From the NCBI GenBank assembly GCA_015232165.1, contig JADGAE010000080.1:1-7916 (forward strand): DNA of 7,916 nucleotides, read 5' to 3'. This document shows, one piece after another, positions 1 through 6,071 of the stretch; the first letter of the stretch is position 1; each line of letters starts with the position of its first letter. The notes beneath the pieces were generated by a model. That model was not told the origin of the DNA. It saw nothing but the letters and a program-made list of their open reading frames with translations, and did not search any database. A program made the position numbers and the translations under genes. Origin of the DNA: Nitrospirota bacterium (GTDB taxonomy: Bacteria; Nitrospirota; Thermodesulfovibrionia; Thermodesulfovibrionales; Magnetobacteriaceae).

Positions 1-69
1 TACAGAGGATATGAGGATTATCTTTTTCCTCGTAGACCATCCCTTTACTATATCGAAAATATTTGCCAT
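1..69 (-). CDS. fliF: FliF, flagellar MS-ring protein, N-terminal 23 codons (cut by window edge)
   Basis: Only the first 23 residues are present (MANIFDIVKGW, then STRKKIILISSV), and the gene runs off the low-coordinate edge. A short amphipathic start, a basic patch (TRKK) and then the beginning of a hydrophobic stretch match the N-terminus of FliF, which forms the inner-membrane MS ring around the export gate. The position right after flgB-flgC-fliE is the standard fliF position and carries much of the weight. The start is supported by an AGAGG Shine-Dalgarno about 5 nt upstream of the ATG, with AGGAG just before it. fliF is separated from fliE by 228 bp holding its own sigma-54 promoter candidate. 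With so few residues the identification rests on context plus N-terminal character. Confidence 0.82.
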   Translation of the reverse strand, partial: MANIFDIVKGWSTRKKIILISSV

Positions 70-97
70 AAAACCTCTGCTCCTAATACTATATGAA

Positions 98-111
98 TGT
101 ACGACAGTACA
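98..111. repeat. Short perfect inverted repeat in the fliF leader
   Basis: TGTAC-GACA-GTACA is a perfect 5-bp inverted repeat with a 4-nt centre, 29 to 42 nt upstream of the fliF ATG. It lies inside the predicted 5' leader, next to a run of seven As (Ts on the transcribed strand). The T-run precedes the hairpin in the direction of fliF transcription, so it is not an intrinsic terminator. It could be a small operator or a leader hairpin, or chance. Confidence 0.3.
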
Positions 112-235
112 AAAAAATAACAACCAAACACGGAATCTTTATACTCCGCATCGACATTAACCTGGACTGATATTAAAACACACCGTTTACATATAAAGAC
201 TCAGGCCATATGCCACAATACAACTTAAGCTATAT

Positions 236-252
236 GGCAAGCCATACACCAA
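236..252 (-). promoter_or_regulatory. Candidate sigma-54 promoter for fliF
   Basis: On the minus strand TTGGTGTATGGCTTGCC has the invariant GG (250-249) and GC (238-237) exactly 10 nt apart and a TTGC -12 element. The -24 element TGGTGT keeps only TGG of the consensus TGGCAC. Transcription would start near 225, leaving about 155 nt of leader before fliF. The -12 region sits inside a perfect palindrome, TATGGC-AA-GCCATA at 233-246, so a repressor or activator could compete there. Sigma-54 control of basal-body genes and two sigma-54 activators nearby make the call plausible. Confidence 0.5.
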
Positions 253-297
253 CTGCCACCAAGTCAATACGTCAAACCGATCAATTGGCCGGGATAT

Positions 298-588
298 CTA
301 TACCTGCATCCTCATCACTTCGTCATAGGCATTAAGGAGTTTATTGCGGACCTCCAGCATCAACTGAAACGACATATCGGCCTTTTCCATTGCGAGGACT
401 GCCTTTGTGACATCCCCGCCCGTGGTCAATTCATTTATGGCCTTATCGGCCTCCTTTTGTATGGCATCCACTTCGATGAAGGCATTTTTCAGCGCCGTGT
501 CAAACCCCCCGGCTGCGTCCTTCTTGTCGTTTAGTGTTTGTTGTACATCCTGCCCTACGCTTGATCCCAGTATTTTAAATTCAGACAT
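298..588 (-). CDS. fliE: FliE, flagellar MS-ring/rod junction protein
   Basis: FliE is exported by the flagellar type III system and joins the MS ring to the proximal rod. The 96-residue length is typical. The C-terminal half carries the family signature: a helix around TTGGDVTKAVLAMEKADMSF followed by QLMLEVRNKLLNAYDEVMRMQV, where the family usually has FxLxxxVRNKxxxAYxEVMRMxV. The N-terminal region is polar and helix-rich, as expected for a small exported rod protein with no cleaved signal peptide. The ATG is 2 nt after the flgC stop, and its Shine-Dalgarno (GGGAGG) overlaps that stop, so the two are translationally coupled. It is the last gene of the flgB-flgC-fliE unit. Confidence 0.95.
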   Translation of the reverse strand: MSEFKILGSSVGQDVQQTLNDKKDAAGGFDTALKNAFIEVDAIQKEADKAINELTTGGDVTKAVLAMEKADMSFQLMLEVRNKLLNAYDEVMRMQV

Positions 589-590
589 GA

Positions 591-1001
591 TTACCTCCCT
601 ATCTCTAAAGTTTTCAGGAACATTCCCTTTGATACGTTAAAGGCCGATACGTTTGCTTCATATGCACGTGCGGCTGTCATCATATTGACCATTTCTTCCA
701 CCACGTTTACGTTTGGCAGGGAGAGGTAGCCGTCCTCATCTGCGTCGGGGTGCGCGGGGTTATAGACCTTCATGGGCGGATTTTCGTCCTGTATGACCTT
801 TGTCACCTGGACGCCCATTGCCTTCTCTTCGACCTTGCCTATGGGCAGGACCTCAAAGACTACGTCTTGTCTCTTGTACGGGCCGCCCTCTTGGGTCCGG
901 GTTGTGTGTATGTTGGCCACGTTGGAGGCTATGGAGTTCATCCTCTGACGTTGGGCCACAAGCGCTGAGGCGCTTACATTAAATACTCCAAACGTATCCA
1001 T
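591..1001 (-). CDS. flgC: FlgC, flagellar proximal rod protein
   Basis: FlgC is a proximal rod subunit exported through the flagellar type III apparatus. The 136-aa product has the flagellar rod N-terminal motif at about residues 9-31 (SASALVAQRQRMNSIASNVA, then N), the EGGPYKRQ segment typical of FlgC, and the C-terminal rod/hook motif NVNVVEEMVNMMTAARAYEA followed by NVSAFNVSKGMFLKTLEIGR. Length and motif order are normal for the family. The ATG directly follows the flgB stop (TAAATG), with a GAGGGG Shine-Dalgarno upstream inside flgB, so translation is coupled. It belongs to the flgB-flgC-fliE operon read from the sigma-54 promoter near 1440. Confidence 0.96.
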   Translation of the reverse strand: MDTFGVFNVSASALVAQRQRMNSIASNVANIHTTRTQEGGPYKRQDVVFEVLPIGKVEEKAMGVQVTKVIQDENPPMKVYNPAHPDADEDGYLSLPNVNVVEEMVNMMTAARAYEANVSAFNVSKGMFLKTLEIGR

Positions 1002-1376
1002 TTATTGTCCCCTCTTCATTGCAGACTTGTACATCCTGATCTTGGATGATATCAGTTTGCCGGCTGCCTGATTAAGCAGGGCGTTTTCCGTCATCTTGGC
1101 AACCTCTATATCCAATTCCACGTTGTTTCTGTCTCCCCAGTTGGGTGTGTCTTCCTCTACCGTCATGTCGCCTTTGCCGACGCCCTGGCCAGATTTAAAG
1201 TGGAGATTGTTTGTGACCTCCATCTTCAGCTTCTCGTCATCAAAGAACGAACTAAACTTCACTTCACGTGCCTTATAGCCGGGCGTATCGGAGTTGGCCA
1301 GGTTTGACGATATTATCTTGTGCCTGACTGATGTCATCCCTAACAACCTCTCTGATACATCAACACCTTTATCCAT
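1002..1376 (-). CDS. flgB: FlgB, flagellar proximal rod protein
   Basis: FlgB is the rod subunit closest to FliE and the MS ring. The 124-aa product carries the rod-family signature ISSNLANSDTPGYKAREVKF near residues 22-41, and a C-terminal helix with VELDIEVAKMTENALLNQAA and a short tail (residues 86-124), as expected for FlgB. The ATG has a strong Shine-Dalgarno, AAGGAGG at 1382-1388, about 5 nt upstream. It is the first gene of its operon: a near-consensus sigma-54 promoter lies 56-72 nt upstream, and a 249-bp gap separates it from the response regulator. Confidence 0.95.
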   Translation of the reverse strand: MDKGVDVSERLLGMTSVRHKIISSNLANSDTPGYKAREVKFSSFFDDEKLKMEVTNNLHFKSGQGVGKGDMTVEEDTPNWGDRNNVELDIEVAKMTENALLNQAAGKLISSKIRMYKSAMKRGQ

Positions 1377-1431
1377 AAAGGCCTCCTTCTTTTTTTTCTT
1401 TCAACATGTTCTTTAAACACACCGTAAATTG

Positions 1432-1448
1432 TGCAATTATTGTACCAA
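1432..1448 (-). promoter_or_regulatory. Sigma-54 (-24/-12) promoter for flgB-flgC-fliE
   Basis: On the minus strand TTGGTACAATAATTGCA fits TGGCAC-N5-TTGCA with one mismatch (TGGTAC). The invariant GG (1446-1445) and GC (1434-1433) are exactly 10 nt apart. Transcription would start about 12 nt past the GC, near 1421, leaving roughly 45 nt of leader that contains the flgB Shine-Dalgarno. The response regulator encoded just upstream is the obvious activator. Direct sequence evidence is strong for a motif-only call. Confidence 0.8.
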
Positions 1449-1544
1449 CACATATCTTCTTTAGGGTTCTATTGCTGCAACCTAATGTTTTTATTTATCT
1501 CTCTATATCTAAGTAACTATATTATAACATAAAAATCAAATCCT

Positions 1545-1568
1545 TGCCATGTTTTTTTTCCAGTGGCA
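1545..1568. promoter_or_regulatory. Inverted repeat upstream of the flgB promoter, possible activator site
   Basis: TGCCA-N14-TGGCA forms a 5-bp inverted repeat about 100-120 bp upstream of the flgB sigma-54 promoter, a usual distance for an enhancer-like activator site. The centre holds a run of eight Ts. The arms are short and no binding consensus for this regulator is known to me, so this is a weak candidate. Confidence 0.2.
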
Positions 1569-1625
1569 CATATCCTCTTTTAAGTTTCCGACATCCATCT
1601 CAGTGTCAAAAAACCAACTACTTTT

Positions 1626-2927
1626 TTATGGGTCGGGAAAAAATTTCCCGTACTCGTTGAGTTTATTTCTGATGGTTCTGACACTGACGCCCAATATTTT
1701 GGCGGCCTTGGTCTTGTTGCCGTTGACGTCCTTGAGGGTCTTGAGGATCAGGTCTTTTTCCATTTCCTTGATACCCTTGGCGGAGTTGTCTACCGCCACG
1801 ATGGGGGTGTCGGTGTCGCACATGAAGTCGTCTATGGTGATAAACTCGCCCTTGGACAGCAGCACTGCCCTGTGGATGACGTTTTCCAGCTCTCTGATAT
1901 TGCCGCGCCACTGTTTGGCCTCAAGGAACTCCGCAGACTCCTTGGTAAGTCCCTTGAGTTCCTTGTTCAGCAGGGCGGAGAACTTCTTTATGAAGTGTTC
2001 GCTCAGAGGGATGATATCATCCGCCCTCTCCCTGAGGGGCGGGACGTGTATGGGAAAGACGCTTAGTCTATAATAGAGGTCTTCCCTGAAGTTGCCTTCG
2101 GTGGATTCCTTGTACAGATCGCGATTGGTTGTGGCCAGGACACGGATATTTATAGGGATGGTATGTCTGCCCCCGACCCTGTCGATCTCCTTCTCCTGCA
2201 AGACCCTCAGGAGCTTGGCCTGAAGCCCCATTGACATCTCACCGATCTCATCCAATAGTATGGTGCCGTCGTTGGCCAGTTCGAACTTCCCGATCTTGCG
2301 GTCGGTTGCACCGGTGAAGGAGCCTTTTTCATGACCGAACAGCTCCGACTCCATCAGGTTGTCAGGGATGGCGGCACAGTTGACGGCTACAAAGGGTTTG
2401 TCCTTTCTGTTGCTGTGTCTGTGTATGTGGCGGGCTATCAGTTCCTTACCCGTACCGCTCTCTCCATAGATCAGGACGGTTGTATCGCTGGTGGATATCT
2501 CACTGGCTATTTGCAAGATGCGTATCATCCTGGCGTTGGTGCTGACTATCTCACGACTGCCGGTGAGGCCCTCCATGATGCTATGTACCTTCCTGGTGAG
2601 CTTGTCAAATGAAAACGGCTTCATCAGGTAATCCGTTGCGCCCTCTTTCATGACCTCCACGGCATTTTCGACGGTGCCAAAGCCCGTTATGACAAGTACC
2701 GGGAGTTTACCGACCCTCTTTCTAAGTTCTTTCAGGAAGGACAGGCCATCCATCTTGGGCATCTGCATATCCGTCACCACCATAGCAAACGGTGTGTTGC
2801 CCAGCTTTGTCAGGGCATCCTGTCCGTTTTCGGCGACAACCGTGCCGTGGCCAAGGCGTTGGATCGCCTCCTTTAGTGCATCCCTCATCTGAGGGTCATC
2901 ATCAACTAACAGTATTGGTTTAGCCAT
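1626..2927 (-). CDS. FleR/FlrC/FlgR-like sigma-54-dependent response regulator
   Basis: This is an NtrC-class activator of 433 aa. The receiver domain (about 1-118) has acidic residues D9-D11, phospho-acceptor D53 in VVTDMQMPKMDG, T81 and K103. The sigma-54 AAA+ domain (about 128-365) has Walker A GESGTGKE (155-162), the sigma-54 contact loop as GSFTGA (202-207) rather than GAFTGA, Walker B LLDEIGE and the sensor II region WRGNIREL, where the family usually has WPGN. A Fis-type helix-turn-helix lies at about 403-426 (NKTKAAKILGVSVRTIRNKL). It lies 22 nt after the kinase gene and upstream of the flgB sigma-54 promoter, so it probably receives phosphate from that kinase and activates the rod genes. 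The ATG at 2927 is preferred because MAKPILLVDDD is a typical receiver start; a TTG at 2939 is an alternative. Confidence 0.92.
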   Translation of the reverse strand: MAKPILLVDDDPQMRDALKEAIQRLGHGTVVAENGQDALTKLGNTPFAMVVTDMQMPKMDGLSFLKELRKRVGKLPVLVITGFGTVENAVEVMKEGATDYLMKPFSFDKLTRKVHSIMEGLTGSREIVSTNARMIRILQIASEISTSDTTVLIYGESGTGKELIARHIHRHSNRKDKPFVAVNCAAIPDNLMESELFGHEKGSFTGATDRKIGKFELANDGTILLDEIGEMSMGLQAKLLRVLQEKEIDRVGGRHTIPINIRVLATTNRDLYKESTEGNFREDLYYRLSVFPIHVPPLRERADDIIPLSEHFIKKFSALLNKELKGLTKESAEFLEAKQWRGNIRELENVIHRAVLLSKGEFITIDDFMCDTDTPIVAVDNSAKGIKEMEKDLILKTLKDVNGNKTKAAKILGVSVRTIRNKLNEYGKFFPDP

Positions 2928-2951
2928 CGTTACTTCCAAAGGTTCCCTCCT
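2928..2951 (-). promoter_or_regulatory. Ribosome-binding region of the response regulator, two possible starts
   Basis: A perfect AGGAGG (2951-2946) overlaps the kinase stop codon and lies 6 nt before an in-frame TTG (2939). The usual receiver ATG (2927) is 18 nt from AGGAGG but has a weaker GGAAG 5 nt upstream. Starting at TTG would add only four residues (MEVT). The overlap with the kinase stop implies translational coupling of the pair. Confidence 0.6.
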
Positions 2952-4107
2952 AATTTTGCTGCTCACAAATGGGCAGGCAGAGCTGGAAACAACTACCCTT
3001 GCCAACCTCACTCTTTACCTTTATCGTACCATCATGCACCAGCAGTATCTTAGACGCTATGGCCAGTCCAAGGCCGGTCCCCTTCTCCTTGGTGCTGAAG
3101 AAGGGATCAAATATCCTCTCAAGGTTTTCGTGTCTTATCCCCTCGCCTTCGTCAATGATTTCGACAATGGCGTGTGTATCGTCCGTCTTTTCGATCAGTT
3201 TGACCGTCCCGCCATCGGGGGTCACCTGGACGGCGTTTATGATTATGTTCATAAAGACCTGTTTTAGAAGTTCGCCGTCTCCGGAGATCACATCACCTTC
3301 TCCGGTGTGTCTCTCCAGCGAAACTCCCCTTGACTCGATCAGGGGCATCAGCATAAACAGTGATTCGTCTATGACGTCGCTGAGTTTCACCTCATAGAAC
3401 TTTGGTTTTTGTGGCTTTGCAAAAAATATCATATTCGTCAGGATGTTATTAAGGCTCCTGATACCCATAGAGATGCCCCTGGCGAGATTGGAGTTGAGTG
3501 TATCGCCAAGCTCGTTTTCTAGCATACTGGCGTATAGTTCGATACTGCACAGCGGGCTCCTGATCTCATGCACTATCTGGGCAGCCATTTCGCCCATGGC
3601 TATAAGTCTCTTGTTGCGTTCCTGCTGGGACTCCAGCTCCCTGACCCTCGTGATATCCTGCAGCAGTATGACGACCCCGCGCGTGGCTCCATGAACATCA
3701 AGGATATTGGAATGCGATATGACCACATTGTAACGGTTGCCTCCGGCGGTGAGGTAGGTATCGGTGCCGTCCTTTTCTATGACAAGGTTTAGGGAATTAA
3801 ACGGCCTGCCGACAACGTCCCCTGTACTCATGCACAGCATCTTTTCTGCTGCTCGGTTAAACATCGTCACGTTTTCATGGGTGTCCAGGACGATGATGGC
3901 CTCTCTGAGGCTTTCAAGGATGCCCTTGAGGTAGTCCTTTGCCTCCTGCGTATCGTAGAGGGCCTGTTGCAGTTGCTTGTTTTTATCCTCCAGCTCGATG
4001 GTCAGATAGTGTACCTTTTCCTGGAGTCTCTCATATATCTGTTCAAGGCTCCTGGACGCTATGGTGAAGCTCTGAAACGCCTCGTTTAAGCTGCTTATGC
4101 CTTCCAC
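2950..4107 (-). CDS. FleS/FlrB/FlgS-like soluble PAS histidine kinase
   Basis: This 385-aa kinase probably phosphorylates the adjacent response regulator. Order of parts: an N-terminal coiled-coil segment (about 8-60) whose opening (LNEAFQSFTIASRSLEQIYE) resembles FleS/FlrB kinases; a PAS domain (about 62-155) running into DITRVRELE; a HisKA dimer/phospho-acceptor domain with H180 in QIVHEIRSPLCSIE; and an HATPase_c domain with N box (N287, N291), G1 DEGEGI (319-324), F box FDPFFST and G2 GTGLGLA (343-349). I see no transmembrane helix, so it should be cytoplasmic and sense an internal signal. In Helicobacter and Campylobacter, FlgS monitors assembly of the export apparatus. The start is GTG, directly abutting the stop of the TPR gene (TAAGTG); the FleS-like N-terminus supports it. 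Confidence 0.92.
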   Translation of the reverse strand: MEGISSLNEAFQSFTIASRSLEQIYERLQEKVHYLTIELEDKNKQLQQALYDTQEAKDYLKGILESLREAIIVLDTHENVTMFNRAAEKMLCMSTGDVVGRPFNSLNLVIEKDGTDTYLTAGGNRYNVVISHSNILDVHGATRGVVILLQDITRVRELESQQERNKRLIAMGEMAAQIVHEIRSPLCSIELYASMLENELGDTLNSNLARGISMGIRSLNNILTNMIFFAKPQKPKFYEVKLSDVIDESLFMLMPLIESRGVSLERHTGEGDVISGDGELLKQVFMNIIINAVQVTPDGGTVKLIEKTDDTHAIVEIIDEGEGIRHENLERIFDPFFSTKEKGTGLGLAIASKILLVHDGTIKVKSEVGKGSCFQLCLPICEQQN

Positions 4108-5952
4108 TTAGAAGTTTCCCTCGGCAAGTCGCTTGTTTATCCGGCGTTCCTTCAGGGCTGCCTTTGATAGCCTGTCGATAGTGGAGTCTCCCGTGCCGGA
4201 GGCCTTCAGGAGCGCCTCGGAGTCCTGTGATGACAGCACGGCACCAAGGCGGTAGGATGCCCACTGGTTTGCAGGCTCCAGCGATAACACCTTCTTGTAG
4301 TAGCCCGTTGCCCCTTCCATATTGCCAAGGTCGTAGAAGGCATCGGCAAGTGCAAGGTAGTCTTCGGTCGTACCGCCGGAGTCTTTTATTGCCTTTTCGT
4401 AGGTGAGCACTGCCGTTTCGTTCTTGGGCGACATCAGTATAGCGTCCCTGAGAAGGTCGACATCTTCCTTGTTGAACTGCTTTATGAGTATGGCGCTTTT
4501 GAGGGCCTCGTTGTAATCACGGTTGGTGAAGTTTATGCGGGCCTCTCTCCTGATAAGCTCATCACTGGGCACCTTGAGGTTCTTCATTTCGGCCAACGAC
4601 CTTACGGCGGATGCCTTGTCGCCGGAGTCAGAATATATATCCGTAAGCTCGCCCAATGCCTTGTGTCTCTCCGTATCGGAGGAGTTTTTTGATATCCACG
4701 TCAGGACATCCATATAGGGTTTACCCGTATCCTTGAGGGCATCCTTGGCTCGTAAGATAAACGGCTCACGCGACTTGTCCAACAGCATCGTACCGTAGGT
4801 AAGCCACAGGTCTACAAACTGGTTATTGTCACCCTGCATGGCCTCCGACATTACACCCTCCACCCTGTCAAGCATCGCCTTTGAGCCGGGGTCCTTGGCA
4901 TGGAGCTTTTTTATAGACTCCGCCGCATCTTTATATTTCTTGTCTTTTACATCAACGTCTATCTGCAGCGATATCAGCTCCTCTTTGCCTTTGTCCTTAA
5001 GGCCCATTCCTTTGAGCGCCTTGAGGTTTTTCTTGGCATCTTCCGTCTTGCCGCTCTGCAGTTGTACCCTAGAGAGATTAAGCATAGCCTCTTGCTTTAC
5101 CTCTCTCTCCTTGCTGTTGGCGATCTTTTTGAGATGCTCCGCTGCCATCTCGGGTCTTGACTCCTTCAACGCTATCTTGGCAAACCCAAGGGCCGTCTTG
5201 TCCTGTAGCGAGGCATCCTTGACGGCTGAAAACGCCGCCCGTGCCTTCTTGACATCACCCGCGGCCAGCAGGTTCTCACCATAGAGATAGAGGGTCTCGT
5301 CGTTGTTTTTCCTTATATACCCGGGGTCCTTAAGCAAGGCCGTCGTGTAGACGTCACCGGCCTCCTTGACCCTACCCATGCGCTGGAGGGTGTTGGCCTT
5401 CTCAAAAAGCACCTCGCTACTATTGCTGCCGGACTTGTCAAGTACCTCAAGGGACTCTGCCGGTTTTCCTAACCCCGACAGGCTCTTTGCAAGTCCGAGG
5501 TATGCCTTGTTTATCTGCCTGGAGTTGGGATAGTCCCTTATAAACGTCTGAAACCCCAGTTTTGCATCGTTATTGAAACTCTTTAACAGGTTAAGCTCTG
5601 AGCGGTGCAATAGGGCTTCTTCCTTTATCTTGTCGTTTGTTGCGTATTGGTAGGCCTTTCTATAGCGATCAATGGCCTTGGCCGTTTCCTGTTTACTTTC
5701 CAGTATCCTGGCATATATAAAGTTACAGGAGGCGACCAACTCCGGCTGACCCTTGGAGTTGTCATGGCAGCCGTTGAGCATGTCCACTGCCGATTGGTAC
5801 TCCTTCATCTCAAGCAGTACCCACGCCTTTTTAAGTTCCTCTGTTGTCAGGATATCGGCGATGTTCAGGGCGGCGGCCCTGGTGGCCGGCACCAGCAACA
5901 ACCACAGTACAACCAAATATACCAGCTTATGTCCTTTGAGCATTTTCACCAT
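4108..5952 (-). CDS. Secreted TPR-repeat protein in a flagellar regulatory operon, function unknown
   Basis: The 614-aa product has a classical signal peptide: basic start (MVKMLKGHK), hydrophobic core VYLVVLWLLLV, and small residues near ATRAAA for signal peptidase I cleavage at about 26-28. There is no lipobox cysteine. The rest is lysine-rich and almost wholly helical with degenerate TPR repeats, clearest at about 75-105, 147-172, 181-210 and 529-562 (the last holding YYKKVLSLEP). Only two cysteines occur, C62 and C76, close enough for a periplasmic disulfide. I recognise no specific family beyond TPR. It is first in an operon with the kinase and response regulator (stop and kinase start adjacent), so a role in flagellar assembly or its sensing is inferred, not shown. 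The ATG at 5952 lacks a clear Shine-Dalgarno; an in-frame ATG at 5943 with GGTG just upstream is an alternative that keeps the signal peptide. Confidence 0.85.
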   Translation of the reverse strand: MVKMLKGHKLVYLVVLWLLLVPATRAAALNIADILTTEELKKAWVLLEMKEYQSAVDMLNGCHDNSKGQPELVASCNFIYARILESKQETAKAIDRYRKAYQYATNDKIKEEALLHRSELNLLKSFNNDAKLGFQTFIRDYPNSRQINKAYLGLAKSLSGLGKPAESLEVLDKSGSNSSEVLFEKANTLQRMGRVKEAGDVYTTALLKDPGYIRKNNDETLYLYGENLLAAGDVKKARAAFSAVKDASLQDKTALGFAKIALKESRPEMAAEHLKKIANSKEREVKQEAMLNLSRVQLQSGKTEDAKKNLKALKGMGLKDKGKEELISLQIDVDVKDKKYKDAAESIKKLHAKDPGSKAMLDRVEGVMSEAMQGDNNQFVDLWLTYGTMLLDKSREPFILRAKDALKDTGKPYMDVLTWISKNSSDTERHKALGELTDIYSDSGDKASAVRSLAEMKNLKVPSDELIRREARINFTNRDYNEALKSAILIKQFNKEDVDLLRDAILMSPKNETAVLTYEKAIKDSGGTTEDYLALADAFYDLGNMEGATGYYKKVLSLEPANQWASYRLGAVLSSQDSEALLKASGTGDSTIDRLSKAALKERRINKRLAEGNF

Positions 5953-5965
5953 CTTTTGTTAGGGG

Positions 5966-5982
5966 ATTCAAAAATCGTGCCA
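5966..5982 (-). promoter_or_regulatory. Candidate sigma-54 promoter with degenerate -12 for the TPR-kinase-regulator operon
   Basis: On the minus strand TGGCACGATTTTTGAAT has a perfect -24 element (TGGCACG) and a correctly spaced TTGA where TTGC is expected, so the normally invariant GC is GA. Transcription would begin near 5956, only about 4 nt before the first ATG of the TPR gene. The sigma-54 activator encoded immediately upstream is the natural partner. The -12 mismatch could make it weak or inactive. Confidence 0.4.
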
Positions 5983-6071
5983 CTTTAATATTATCACTAA
6001 ACACGAATTATAAACGGGAAATTTTTGCCTACGAGCGTCAAGACTCTGACACTAGTAAACAATCCGGCATA

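Noticed and set aside
280..296. A hairpin just after fliE as a terminator
   Set aside because: The CCG/CGG stem is broken by a mismatch and followed by only three Ts, so read-through into fliF cannot be excluded.
1521..1549. A perfect TATAAT (minus strand, 1526-1521) upstream of flgB as a sigma-70 promoter
   Set aside because: The best -35 at 17 nt is TGGCAA, only 3 of 6 matches, in very AT-rich DNA; the sigma-54 site at 1432-1448 explains flgB better.
1549..2073. A 174-codon plus-strand open frame opposite the response regulator
   Set aside because: It lies almost wholly antisense to a well-conserved AAA+/helix-turn-helix coding sequence, and its serine/leucine-rich product is typical of antisense translation.
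2927..3011. A longer response regulator starting at 3011
   Set aside because: It would overlap the kinase by about 60 bases and add 28 residues that do not resemble a receiver domain; MAKPILLVDDD is the natural start.
6035..6052. A hairpin after the FleQ-like activator as its terminator
   Set aside because: The minus-strand stem GTGTCA/TGACGC includes a wobble pair and is not followed by a T-run.
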